A stretch of 14,942 nucleotides of DNA from JAJKIP01 sp040509055 (GTDB lineage Bacteria > Bacteroidota > Bacteroidia > Chitinophagales > Chitinophagaceae): positions 1 through 14,942 of the forward strand of contig JBEVLT010000017.1 in assembly GCA_040509055.1 (NCBI GenBank). Direction: 5' to 3'. The notes under the pieces are model-generated. The model worked only from the letters and a program-made list of their open reading frames with translations, ran no database searches and was not told the DNA's origin. Below, one piece after another: positions 1-7,981 of the stretch. Each line of letters begins with the position of its first letter. Position 1 is the first letter of the stretch. A program made the position numbers and the translations under genes.

Positions 1-1
1 A

Positions 2-106
2 GGCGTGCGGCAGTGGAAATTCAATAACAAAAGCTGGTGCCGCGTAAGTATCGGCCGGATGGACGAGATGCAGGCCTTTGCCGAAGCCTTCAAAGAAATA
101 TCCTGA
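2..106 (+). CDS. C-terminal end of a HisC-like PLP-dependent aminotransferase (partial, 5' end outside window)
   Basis: An open frame runs in from the left edge and stops at TGA (104-106), giving 34 residues. It contains WCRVSIGRMDEMQAF, which resembles the end of class I/II aminotransferases of the histidinol-phosphate aminotransferase type, where a conserved Arg in a C-R-[IV]-S-[IV]-G segment binds the substrate carboxylate and is followed by an acidic 'DEM' turn and a final helix. The Lys that binds PLP and most of the enzyme lie outside the window, so the substrate cannot be told; the secreted HisC-like aminotransferases of Bacteroidota are one possibility. The next gene on the same strand begins about 20-32 bases later, so the two may be co-transcribed. 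Confidence 0.65.
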   Translation, partial: GVRQWKFNNKSWCRVSIGRMDEMQAFAEAFKEIS

Positions 107-138
107 ACCCCTTGCTTCACATGCGAATGATAAACGCT

Positions 139-1139
139 ATGCAAAAAAATACGCCGTTCTTTTTGCGGCTGCCTTTCTGTTGGCTACAGCCTGTTTTGCC
201 CAAAGCACGGCCGTGGTGAACCCGAGGCCCCTGACGCTGGAAGAGTACAGCAAAGCCAGAACATTTACCGTCAGCGACCTGGACAAGGACACTTATGTAA
301 AGTTCGAAAACAAATATGTGCTGGACCGGTATGAAATGCGCAAGCCCTACTTTATCACCGGCGACGACGGTCTGAAAAAGCGCATCGACCTGTACAAGCT
401 GTACGCCCGCGACACCATGCAGGAGATCGGGCTGGTGATCTACTATACCAACGAAAAGAACAAGCGGTTTACCGCGGTGCAGCCAAGTATCAACTCGGAG
501 CCTGCTGTGTGGGAACGTTACTTCGAAGACATTCATGCCATCGATAAAGAAGAAAAGAATTTCGTGCTGAAGCTTTCCTATGTATTGTCAAAAGAAATGA
601 GCTTCCAGCTTTACAAAGCGCTCAACAAAGAGGCTGCTGCCGAAAACGGAACCTATGGTACGGAGATCTGCTTTCCCGGCGACCAGCTGGTGACCATGGG
701 TGATGGCAGTAAAAAATACATGCAGGCCATACAGCCCGGCGATCAGATCCTGACCATCGACCCGCTCACAAAAGCAGCAAGCGCTGTCACGGTCAAAGCG
801 CTGACCGAACACCATGCGGAACCATATGCCCTCACCAGGCTACTGCTGGTTGCCGCTACCACAACGGAAACGGGCAACGGGTACGAAGTAGCCCTCAGCA
901 GCAAAGTCATTGAGGCTACGCCCAATCATCCTGTTCAAACCACGGCAGCGAAAAAGAAGATCGGCGACATCGCTACCGGCGAACAGCTCATTTGCTACGA
1001 TGAGCAAACCCATGACTACCTCACTTATACCGTACAGGAGAAAACGGAGAGCGCCGGTAAGCTGCAAAAGGTGTACAATATCGTAGCCGAAGGCGGCACC
1101 ACGGTGATCGTCAACAACGTGATGGTGCTACAAAAGTAA
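139..1139 (+). CDS. Secreted protein with C-terminal Hint (hedgehog/intein) domain; start region frameshifted
   Basis: The open frame is intact from about base 150 to the TAA at 1137-1139. It begins with a clear signal peptide (YAVLFAAAFLLATACFA, then Q), followed by about 150 residues of unrecognised, charged, mostly soluble sequence and a C-terminal Hint domain of about 155 residues. The Hint domain starts at the Cys codon 669-671 (CFPGDQLVTMGDG, block A), has the block B motif TPNHP at about 918-932, and ends in VYNIVAEGGTTVIVNNVMV. Hint domains are self-processing thioester domains found in inteins, hedgehog proteins and bacterial secreted or toxin proteins. Here the domain ends in LQK, not the HN of splicing inteins, and nothing follows it, so hedgehog-like N-side cleavage is more likely than splicing. 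The start is a problem: the only ATGs (127, 139) are in another frame, joined to this one across a run of seven A (143-149). Eight A would give a normal MQKKYAVLF start. The in-frame alternative is a TTG at 78 inside the preceding gene. The 3' end overlaps the convergent eutC end by 12 bases. Confidence 0.8.
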
Positions 1140-1898
1140 GTGATCGCCTTCCTTGAGCCGGATGCCCGATAGCCGCAGCCGGAGCGAGGCATTGACCAAT
1201 CCATTAATTTTTTCCGCCGCCAGGGTGTAAGACAACCCTGCCGCATGAATATTGGAAATACAGTTCCGCATCTCGTCTGTCAGGCCGGGCCGTGGCTGAT
1301 AGGTCAGGTAGATGCCCAAACTTTCCGGCGAGCTCAGCCCCGGCCGCTCCCCGATCAGCAGCAGCGAAAGCCGGGCCTGGAGCCTGCTCCCGATCTCGTC
1401 GGCAATGGCTACCCGGCCCTGCTGTACCAGGCATAGCGAACCAATGGAATGTCCCGATTGCCGGAACAAGGGCAGCAGCAATTGTAGTAACGGAGCGGCA
1501 TGCCGGTTCACCGCATCTGCAGAAAGCCCGTCTGCCAGCACGATCACGATGTCAGCAGCTTTTTCACCTGCTGTTTGTAATAAACGGATCGCTTCTTCAT
1601 CCAATTGCCGCCCTTTGTCTGGCCGCTGCAGGTATTCAGCGCGGTCGCCGGCCCTGCTATGCAAGGTATAAACAGGCAGCCCGTACGATTGAAAGGCAGA
1701 CTGCAGCGCTTCCACATCCAATTTTGAAAAAACAGCATCGCGGGCATGCGCATGCGCCATGCGCAGCTGCAATACTTCGCGCAGGGGAATGGCGGCGCCG
1801 GTCCTGCCCAGGGCAATGCGTGCGCCGGTAAATGCCCGCAGCGACTGCCAGGGGTCTTCCTGTATCGCCGGCTGTTTGAGTAGTTGTCCTGGTTCCAT
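1128..1898 (-). CDS. eutC: Ethanolamine ammonia-lyase, small (beta) subunit EutC
   Basis: This 256-residue protein is the small subunit of adenosylcobalamin-dependent ethanolamine ammonia-lyase, which converts ethanolamine to acetaldehyde and ammonia in the cytoplasm. Recognisable family segments are an N-terminal 'FTGARIALGRTGAAIP' stretch, 'VIVLADGLSADAVNRHA' in the middle, and the strongly conserved run GERPGLSSPESLGIYLTY (residues about 183-200) followed by RNCISNIHAAGLSY, which helps hold the cobalamin at the subunit interface. It is shorter than the 295-residue E. coli protein, mainly at the N-terminus, which varies in the family. It starts at ATG (1896-1898), ten bases after the eutB stop, and is the last gene of the block. 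Its TAG stop (1128-1130) lies inside the end of the convergent Hint gene. Confidence 0.95.
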   Translation of the reverse strand: MEPGQLLKQPAIQEDPWQSLRAFTGARIALGRTGAAIPLREVLQLRMAHAHARDAVFSKLDVEALQSAFQSYGLPVYTLHSRAGDRAEYLQRPDKGRQLDEEAIRLLQTAGEKAADIVIVLADGLSADAVNRHAAPLLQLLLPLFRQSGHSIGSLCLVQQGRVAIADEIGSRLQARLSLLLIGERPGLSSPESLGIYLTYQPRPGLTDEMRNCISNIHAAGLSYTLAAEKINGLVNASLRLRLSGIRLKEGDHLLL

Positions 1899-1908
1899 TG
1901 GTTCAGCA

Positions 1909-3276
1909 TTATTGTATCAGCCGGTGCGTTCCTCTCACCGGCAGTGCATTGCCCTCTTCATCCATGATACCCTGCCGCATCAGCCATTGGGCAAATTCCG
2001 GCGACGGCAGCTTGTTCAGCACCTTTCGCAGGTACAGGGCGTCGTGAAAAGACGTGGATTGATAATTGAGCATTACATCGTCTGTACCGGGTATGCCCAT
2101 GATGTAGTTGCACCCCGCTACCCCCAGCAGGGTCAGCAGGTTGTCCATATCGTCCTGGTCGGCCTCTGCATGATTGGTATAGCAAATGTCCACCCCCATT
2201 GGCAAGCCGAGCAGCTTGCCGCAAAAGTGATCTTCCAGCCCGGCGCGGATGATCTGCCGGCCGTCGAACAGGTATTCCGGACCGATAAACCCGACCACGG
2301 AATTCACCAGCAGGGGATTGAAATGCCGGGCTACCGCATACGCCCTTGCTTCGCAGGTCTGCTGGTCCACACCTTCATGCGCATTGGCCGAGAGCGAACT
2401 GCCCTGCCCTGTTTCAAAATACATCACGTTGTTGCCCACGGTACCACGCCGAAGCGACAGGACGGCTTCCTGCGCTTCCTTCAGGAGCGCCAGCGAAACG
2501 CCAAAGCTCCGGTTCGTTTTTTCGGTGCCGCCGATGGACTGGAACACAAGGTCTACCGGGGCCTGCTGCTCCAGCAGCTGCAGCGTGGTGGTGATATGCG
2601 CCAGCACACAGCTCTGGGTTGGTATTTCATATCTCACCCGCAGCTCATCCAGCATCCTGAGCAACCCGGCTACGATAGCGGGATTGTCGGTAGCAGGATT
2701 GATGCCGATGACCGCATCGCCGCTGCCGTACAGCAATCCATCCACCACGCTGGCCGCAATGCCTTTGGGATCATCGGCCGGGTGGTTGGGCTGCAATCGG
2801 GTGGACAACCGCCCTTTTAAACCCAGCGTATTGCGAAAACGCGTCACCACTTCACATTTCTGCGCCACGGCGATCAGGTCCTGGTTGCGCATTAGTTTGG
2901 ATACGGCAGCGACCATTTCCGGGGCGAGGCCCGGCGCCAGCCGCTGCAGCGTCACCGTATCGGCTTCATCGCTCAGCAGCCAGTCCCGCAGCTGCCCGGT
3001 GGTGAAATGAGCCACCGGTGCAAACGCAGCGGCATCATGGTTGTCGATGATCAGCCGGGTTACTTCATCTGTTTCATAGGGGATCACGGCCTGCTGTAAA
3101 AAAGTCTTCAGCGGCAGATCGGCGAGTGCCAGTTGCGCGGCTACCCTTTCCTGGTAGCTGGCTGCGGCAAGGCCGGCCAGCCCATCACCGGACCGGTAGG
3201 GAGATGCTTTGGCCAGCAGGTCTTTCAGGTCGTCAAACTGATACCTCGTGCCTTGTATCGTGTAGTGATAAGCCAT
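1909..3276 (-). CDS. eutB: Ethanolamine ammonia-lyase, large (alpha) subunit EutB
   Basis: The 455-residue protein matches the catalytic TIM-barrel subunit of ethanolamine ammonia-lyase almost end to end (E. coli EutB has 453 residues). Residues known to bind substrate or stabilise the radical are present at nearly the same numbers: Arg160 and Gln162 in STRLQPNHP, Asn193 in VIGINPATDN, Glu288 in MYFETGQGSSLSA, and Asp363 in GVDICYTNHA. The conserved RQIIRAGLEDHF and GCNYIMGIPGTDD segments are also intact, so the enzyme should be active if B12 is available. The gene begins only four bases after the permease stop and is followed by eutC after ten bases, so the three are surely one transcript. 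No eutA reactivase or carboxysome-like shell gene is nearby. Confidence 0.97.
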   Translation of the reverse strand: MAYHYTIQGTRYQFDDLKDLLAKASPYRSGDGLAGLAAASYQERVAAQLALADLPLKTFLQQAVIPYETDEVTRLIIDNHDAAAFAPVAHFTTGQLRDWLLSDEADTVTLQRLAPGLAPEMVAAVSKLMRNQDLIAVAQKCEVVTRFRNTLGLKGRLSTRLQPNHPADDPKGIAASVVDGLLYGSGDAVIGINPATDNPAIVAGLLRMLDELRVRYEIPTQSCVLAHITTTLQLLEQQAPVDLVFQSIGGTEKTNRSFGVSLALLKEAQEAVLSLRRGTVGNNVMYFETGQGSSLSANAHEGVDQQTCEARAYAVARHFNPLLVNSVVGFIGPEYLFDGRQIIRAGLEDHFCGKLLGLPMGVDICYTNHAEADQDDMDNLLTLLGVAGCNYIMGIPGTDDVMLNYQSTSFHDALYLRKVLNKLPSPEFAQWLMRQGIMDEEGNALPVRGTHRLIQ

Positions 3277-3280
3277 GCGG

Positions 3281-4606
3281 TTAAACAGGAGGATTGATCA
3301 TGGATTGCCTGCCTTTGCTGGTGCGTAAAATGCTAAGGTACGCGGCGATGGAAACGAGGGCAGCTGCAAGAAAGACAAGGGCAGACATCCGGTTGTAATA
3401 AACCACCGCAGCCAGGCAGATCGCCGATAATACCAGTGCAAGGGCAGGCACCCAGGGATAATACGGGGCCCGGAATGGCCGCTCCAGTCCCGGTTCTTTT
3501 TTCCGCAGCCTGAACAGGCTCAGCATACTGATGATGTACATGACCAGGGCGCCAAGCACCGAGATAATGATCAGTTGATTGGTAGTACCGGTGCAAACCG
3601 CGATCATGCCCACGATCCCGCCGGCTGCCAATGCCCGGTGCGGTGTGCGGAACCGCGGATGAAGCGCTGCTAAAAACGGCGGCAGGTACCGATCCCTGGC
3701 CAGCGCAAAGATCTGTCGTGAATAACCCGTGATAATGCTATGAAAAGAAGCCACCAGGCCAAACAGGCCGATACCGGCGAACAGTTGTGTCAGGCTGTTT
3801 TGCCTGCCCAGCACGATACCAATGGATTCAGGGAGCGGGTAATCGATATTGGATAATTTGTTCCAGTCGGTGATGCCGCCGGTAAGGATCATCACGCCCA
3901 ATGCAAGCAGGGTAAGGGTGAGAATACCGCTGATATATCCTTTGGGAATCGTACGCCGCGGGTCCTTTGCCTCTTCGGCCACCATAGCCACCCCTTCTAT
4001 GGCGAGGTAAAACCAGATAGCGAACGGCAGGGCCGCAAACACACCGGACCAGCCAAAGGGCATGCTGTTGTGCAGGAATCGCTCTGCGCTGAACTGCGGG
4101 GCAATAATACCCATGTACAGCAACAATTCTCCTACCGCCAGCAGGGTAACGATGAGCGTAAACACAGCCGATTCCTTAATCCCCAGCAGGTTGATGACGG
4201 TAAACAATACGTAACAACCGATCGCCGTGTACAGCACATCGAAAGAAGGATGCAGAAAATGCAGGTAACTTCCAAGCGCAAACGCAATGGCAGGCGCTGC
4301 AAATAAAAACTCGATGAGCGTGGCAAACCCGGCGATAAAACCACCCACCGGCCCGAATGCCCTGGAAGCATAGGCAAAAGGACCGCCTGCCTGCGGAATG
4401 GAAGTGGTGAGTTCGGTAAAGCTGAAGACAAAACAGATGTATAAAATAGTAACTGCGATCGTAGCGATCAGCAGCCCCATGGTGCCGGCCACACCCCAGC
4501 CATAGTTCCAGCCGAAATATTCACCGGAGATCACCAGCCCTACGGCGATGGCCCAGAGATGCGTAGCAGTCAGTACCCGTTTGAGGGAAGTCGGTTTTGT
4601 TGTCAT
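3281..4606 (-). CDS. APC-superfamily ethanolamine permease
   Basis: This is an inner-membrane amino acid/polyamine/organocation transporter of 441 residues with about 12 hydrophobic segments. The N-terminal LWAIAVGLVISGEYFGWNYG and the following run of small residues resemble the ethanolamine permease family of this superfamily, and its position directly before eutB supports ethanolamine as substrate. The frame is open further upstream to 4687, but those 27 extra residues (polar, with Cys) are unlike the family; the ATG at 4604-4606 gives MTTKPTSLKRVLTATHLWA, a usual start. The 103-base gap to the preceding gntP gene is the widest in the block. On the minus strand it holds TAACTTTT (4619-4626), a near match to the Bacteroidota -7 box without a well-spaced -33 TTG, so a separate eut promoter is possible but unproven. 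Confidence 0.88.
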   Translation of the reverse strand: MTTKPTSLKRVLTATHLWAIAVGLVISGEYFGWNYGWGVAGTMGLLIATIAVTILYICFVFSFTELTTSIPQAGGPFAYASRAFGPVGGFIAGFATLIEFLFAAPAIAFALGSYLHFLHPSFDVLYTAIGCYVLFTVINLLGIKESAVFTLIVTLLAVGELLLYMGIIAPQFSAERFLHNSMPFGWSGVFAALPFAIWFYLAIEGVAMVAEEAKDPRRTIPKGYISGILTLTLLALGVMILTGGITDWNKLSNIDYPLPESIGIVLGRQNSLTQLFAGIGLFGLVASFHSIITGYSRQIFALARDRYLPPFLAALHPRFRTPHRALAAGGIVGMIAVCTGTTNQLIIISVLGALVMYIISMLSLFRLRKKEPGLERPFRAPYYPWVPALALVLSAICLAAVVYYNRMSALVFLAAALVSIAAYLSILRTSKGRQSMINPPV

Positions 4607-4709
4607 TGCCCTGGAAATAAAAGTTATGCACGATGGCAGGCAATCACCAGTCCTCCCGTAAGATACGCCGCGGAAACGGGATAACAAGGCCGGGCAGGGA
4701 TCACCGCAA

Positions 4710-6023
4710 TCAGATCACCAGGTCCAGCAGCAACACACCGCCCAGGCCAAGTAACGATATCACGGTTTCCATCAGCGACCAGGACAAAAAAGTTTGCTTC
4801 AGCGACAGGTTGAAAAACTCTTTGAACATCCAGAACCCGGTATCATTGACATGAGAGAAAAAGATACTGCCGGCCCCTACGGACAGCACCATCAGCTCCG
4901 GCGACACATGGCCCGTGGCTACCAGGGGCGAAATAATGCCGGCTGCCGTCAATCCTGCTACCGTAGCTGATCCGAGCGTCACGCGAAGAAGGGCCGCTGC
5001 AAGCCAGCCAAATACCAATGGCGGTATCTGCCATTGTGCGCTCAGGCGGGTAATATAATCACCGGTACCACTGTCGATCAGCACCTGCTTGAACACACCG
5101 CCGGCTGCAATGATCAGCAGGATGACGGCGATACCGCTGATGGCCTCGTTCAGCCACTGCATCACCGACTCCATGGTACGGCCGGTACGGAGACCGAAAT
5201 AATAGATAGCGCATAACACCGCTACCAGCAATGCTACGTTGGCATTACCGAGAAACAGGATGATCGTTTTCAACACGCTATCTCCGCCGGCAAACTGCTG
5301 TACCAGCACGGCCAGCGTGATCAGGATAACGGGCAACAGGGCAATGAAGAAGCTCGGGAATGCAGCAGGCAGGCTTTCTCTTTTTTCCGCACTGCCGGTA
5401 AAAAGCTTGTTGCCGGGACTGACGCGGATGCCTTTCAGCAGGCCGCCCAGTACAGGCCCTGCAATGATCACCAGCGGTATGGCCAGCACCAGGCCATACA
5501 CCAGCGTTTTGCCTAGGTCCGCACCGAAGGCGCCGATCAGAACCGCGGGACCGGGATGCGGTGGCAAAAAAGCATGCGTGGTGGACAGGGAGGCAGCCAT
5601 GGGTATGGCGATGTAGAGCAAGGGCAGCCCGGAGCTGATGGCGATGGAGAACACGAGGGGCACCAGGATCACAAATCCGGCATTATAATACAACGGTATC
5701 CCCACCAGGAAACCGGTGAGCACCACCGCCCATTGTACATTTTTCTTACCGAAGGCCTGGATCAGCGTGTCGCTGATCTTTTCCGCGGCCCCGCTTTTTT
5801 CGAGCAGCTTGCCCAGGATGGCGCCCAGGCAAAGGATCAGCGCCAGGCTGCCGAGCGTGCTACCCACTCCTTTTTCCAGTGAGGCCACCACAAGATGAAC
5901 CGGCATGCCCATCAGCAAGCCTACGATAATGGAAACGATCAGCAGGGCCAGGAACGGGCTGACCTTTTTCAATGTCAATGCAAGCAGCAGGATAATTCCA
6001 AACAGGATGACCAGGAGTGGCAT
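4710..6023 (-). CDS. gntP: GntP-family gluconate:H+ symporter
   Basis: This 437-residue, very hydrophobic protein has the length and features of the GntP family, which imports gluconate or related sugar acids with protons across the inner membrane. The segments GIPLYYNAGFVILVPL and STTHAFLPPHPGPAVLIGAF are typical of GntP/GntT, as is the later LRVTLGSATVAGLTAAGI. The gene starts 15 bases after the stop of the gluconokinase gene, which supports gluconate as substrate, although GntP homologues also take up idonate, fructuronate or glycerate. The stop codon is TGA at 4710-4712. The eut genes follow on the same strand after 103 bases. Confidence 0.9.
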   Translation of the reverse strand: MPLLVILFGIILLLALTLKKVSPFLALLIVSIIVGLLMGMPVHLVVASLEKGVGSTLGSLALILCLGAILGKLLEKSGAAEKISDTLIQAFGKKNVQWAVVLTGFLVGIPLYYNAGFVILVPLVFSIAISSGLPLLYIAIPMAASLSTTHAFLPPHPGPAVLIGAFGADLGKTLVYGLVLAIPLVIIAGPVLGGLLKGIRVSPGNKLFTGSAEKRESLPAAFPSFFIALLPVILITLAVLVQQFAGGDSVLKTIILFLGNANVALLVAVLCAIYYFGLRTGRTMESVMQWLNEAISGIAVILLIIAAGGVFKQVLIDSGTGDYITRLSAQWQIPPLVFGWLAAALLRVTLGSATVAGLTAAGIISPLVATGHVSPELMVLSVGAGSIFFSHVNDTGFWMFKEFFNLSLKQTFLSWSLMETVISLLGLGGVLLLDLVI

Positions 6024-6038
6024 GGCAGGCAGTTTCGT

Positions 6039-7562
6039 TTATATGGATAAAACAGCAAATTCGTCCTTTAGCTTCGGGTAAAGCGAGTTGAATACACCGG
6101 ACAGCCGGGCATACACCGCGCGGTTACCGGGATCAGGATAATACAGTTCTCCGGCCTGTATCCATTGTCTTACATCGGCCGGATCTTTTAAATGACCTGT
6201 AGCCAGCATGGCCAGGAAAGCGGCTCCCGCAGCCGAGGCATCCGCCGTACTGCTGATCCGCATCGGCTTACCCGTTATATCGGCCAGCAGCTGTAGCCAG
6301 AATGCAGAACGGGTAAACCCGCCGCTGGCATAAATCTCCTGCACAGGGCCATGCGCTTTTTCCAGCAGGGCGATCAGCTGTCCCAGGCTGAAGCAAATGC
6401 CTTCCAGCGCCGCCCGCACCATATCGGCCCGGCCATGATTCATGGTCAGGCCCACGAAAGCGCCCCTTGCGCCAGCATCCCATACCGGCGCCCGCTCACC
6501 CAGCAGGTAAGGCAGAAAAACAAGTCCGTTTGCCCCTGCCGGAGCACGGGCAGCAAGCGCCAGCAATTCCGCGTAAGACTCTTCTTCTGCCTGGCCTGCC
6601 TGCAGGAACAGGCTGCTCAGCCATTTCAATACAATACCGCCATTGTTGATGGCCCCGCCCCTGACGTACAAATCGCCGGTAAGCGGGTACGTGAACAATC
6701 CCTGGGCGCCGCTTAAATGATCCGGGGACGCTGCCGGTAACCGTACGGTCATCCGCACAGCCCCGCTGGTGCCGATGGTCAGCGCCGTTTGGCCATGCTC
6801 CACAGCGCCGGAACCGAAATTGGCCAGGCATCCATCGCTGGCGCCGGCCACGAAAGAAATCATGTTATTCCCGGCCAAATGGCTGTATAATGTGGCCAGC
6901 TCATACTCACAATGCGTTGCGGGAACCGGTTGCGACAACTTTTGCGCATCGATCCCCGCCAGTTGCAAGGCCTGTGCATCCCAGTTGTTTTCCCGGATGC
7001 TGAACAACCCGGTGGCTGCTGCCACGGAATAATCGACAATGTATTTGCCCAACAGGCGAAAAAGCACGTACTCTTTGATGGAGATAAATTTTGCCGCCTT
7101 TTCGAAAATGTCCGGCCGGTGCTTCCTGAACCAAACGATCTTGCACAGCGGCGACATCGGGTGAAACGGAATACCGGTATTGCTGTACACCCCTGCTGCA
7201 CCCGGGTGCCGCTTTAGTTCTTCGGCTTCCTGCGCGCTACGGGTATCGGCCCAGGTGAGTGCATTGTACAAGGGATCGCCGTTTGTATCTACCGGCAACA
7301 GGCTGTGCATGGCGGCGCTGAAGCCAATGGCGGCAGGCGCATGCCCCTGTGGCGCAGCCGCCACCGCATCTCCGATGACCCTGGTCACAGCCTCCATAAT
7401 AACGGCAACATCCTGCTCTTCGTACCCTGGTTGCGGGCGCAGCAGCTCATACCCCTGCCTGGTTTCGAAAACAGGAATACCCGCTCCGGACAGGAGCACC
7501 GCTTTTGTATGCGTGGTGCCGATATCGATGCCAAGAAAATAATGCACGGGATGAATTATCAC
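6039..7562 (-). CDS. gntK: FGGY-family carbohydrate kinase, probable gluconokinase
   Basis: The 507-residue protein is a two-domain FGGY kinase. LGIDIGTTHTKAVLL near the N-terminus is the first phosphate-binding loop, GTSGAVRMTV the second, and EIYASGGFTRSAFWLQLLAD the adenosine region. GERAPVWDAGARGAFVGL is the form seen in gluconokinases of the Bacillus type rather than xylulokinases or glycerol kinases. It would phosphorylate gluconate to 6-phosphogluconate in the cytoplasm, matching the GntP permease encoded next. No in-frame ATG lies before the conserved region: the start is GTG at 7562, or a second GTG at 7547 (VHYFLGIDIG read as MHYFLGIDIG). The upstream region, shared with a divergent small gene, carries a perfect 16-base palindrome. 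Confidence 0.88.
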   Translation of the reverse strand: MIIHPVHYFLGIDIGTTHTKAVLLSGAGIPVFETRQGYELLRPQPGYEEQDVAVIMEAVTRVIGDAVAAAPQGHAPAAIGFSAAMHSLLPVDTNGDPLYNALTWADTRSAQEAEELKRHPGAAGVYSNTGIPFHPMSPLCKIVWFRKHRPDIFEKAAKFISIKEYVLFRLLGKYIVDYSVAAATGLFSIRENNWDAQALQLAGIDAQKLSQPVPATHCEYELATLYSHLAGNNMISFVAGASDGCLANFGSGAVEHGQTALTIGTSGAVRMTVRLPAASPDHLSGAQGLFTYPLTGDLYVRGGAINNGGIVLKWLSSLFLQAGQAEEESYAELLALAARAPAGANGLVFLPYLLGERAPVWDAGARGAFVGLTMNHGRADMVRAALEGICFSLGQLIALLEKAHGPVQEIYASGGFTRSAFWLQLLADITGKPMRISSTADASAAGAAFLAMLATGHLKDPADVRQWIQAGELYYPDPGNRAVYARLSGVFNSLYPKLKDEFAVLSI

Positions 7563-7615
7563 CGAATATAAATAATTCCACCAGACAAGCTATGTACCCT
7601 GATCGTACCATAAGA

Positions 7616-7631
7616 CGGATAAATTTATCCG
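7616..7631. promoter_or_regulatory. Perfect 16-bp palindrome, candidate operator for the gluconate/ethanolamine block
   Basis: The sequence CGGATAAATTTATCCG reads the same on both strands. It lies 53 bases before the GTG of the gluconokinase gene (-) and 75 bases before the ATG of the small divergent gene (+), where a repressor or activator site would be expected. A nearby direct repeat GTACC-N6-GTACC (7594-7609) lies closer to the kinase start. I cannot assign a regulator family, and no regulator gene lies next to it. Confidence 0.4.
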
Positions 7632-7706
7632 GAAACCGGCAGGACCTAATTCTCATTTCATCAATTCATTGCCTTTTTTTAAATTCGTATACTTAAAAAC
7701 AACAGT

Positions 7707-7862
7707 ATGTCACTGCTCAACCAGCAAAACGATAAAGGCAAAAAGAAAGGCGATAAGAAAAACAGTACGACCAATGCACAGGGATCGAAATTTATCCAAA
7801 AGCCCAAATCGGCCAGCTTTGTAAGCAAGCAGCAGAATACGGGCTCCCAGCGCGGCAGTTAA
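7707..7862 (+). CDS. Small basic, lysine-rich protein of 51 residues
   Basis: ATG (7707) to TAA (7860-7862) encodes 51 residues with ten lysines, one arginine and only two acidic residues. The N-terminal half carries a KGKKKGDKK cluster, the middle is SKFIQKPK, and the tail is SFVSKQQNTGSQRGS. It has no signal peptide or membrane segment and is probably disordered, perhaps nucleic-acid or ribosome binding. From memory, similar tiny proteins with an N-terminal Lys/Gly cluster and an RGS-like end occur in Bacteroidota, but no function is known to me. Ending in tidy codons without internal bias breaks, it looks like a genuine gene. The upstream TATACTTA (7688-7695) with TTG (7669-7671) is a weak promoter candidate with a short spacer. 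Confidence 0.6.
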   Translation: MSLLNQQNDKGKKKGDKKNSTTNAQGSKFIQKPKSASFVSKQQNTGSQRGS

Positions 7863-7897
7863 AAACACATTGCTTTTCCCTCTTTCCTGATAAGCGG

Positions 7898-7930
7898 CCT
7901 GTATCGCAACAGGCGCTGTGTGCGGCACAC
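7898..7930. repeat. Two adjacent short inverted repeats between the small gene and the SET gene
   Basis: CCTGT-N6-ACAGG (7898-7913) is followed by GTGTG-CGG-CACAC (7918-7930). Neither is followed by a T run, so they do not form a standard intrinsic terminator; they could be RNA hairpins separating the two genes or protein-binding sites. The 119-base gap they sit in has no other recognisable feature. Confidence 0.35.
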
Positions 7931-7981
7931 GATCATCCCCGGGCCTTACCGGGAGAACCGTTTTGCCCGGCAGGTACGCTT

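Noticed and set aside
1759..2820. A 353-codon open frame on the + strand opposite eutB/eutC
   Set aside because: The opposite strand encodes conserved EutB and EutC with all key residues; the + frame has no recognisable family.
3287..3292. AGGAGG, a perfect Shine-Dalgarno-like hexamer on the + strand
   Set aside because: It lies inside the permease gene end on the opposite strand, with no + strand gene behind it.
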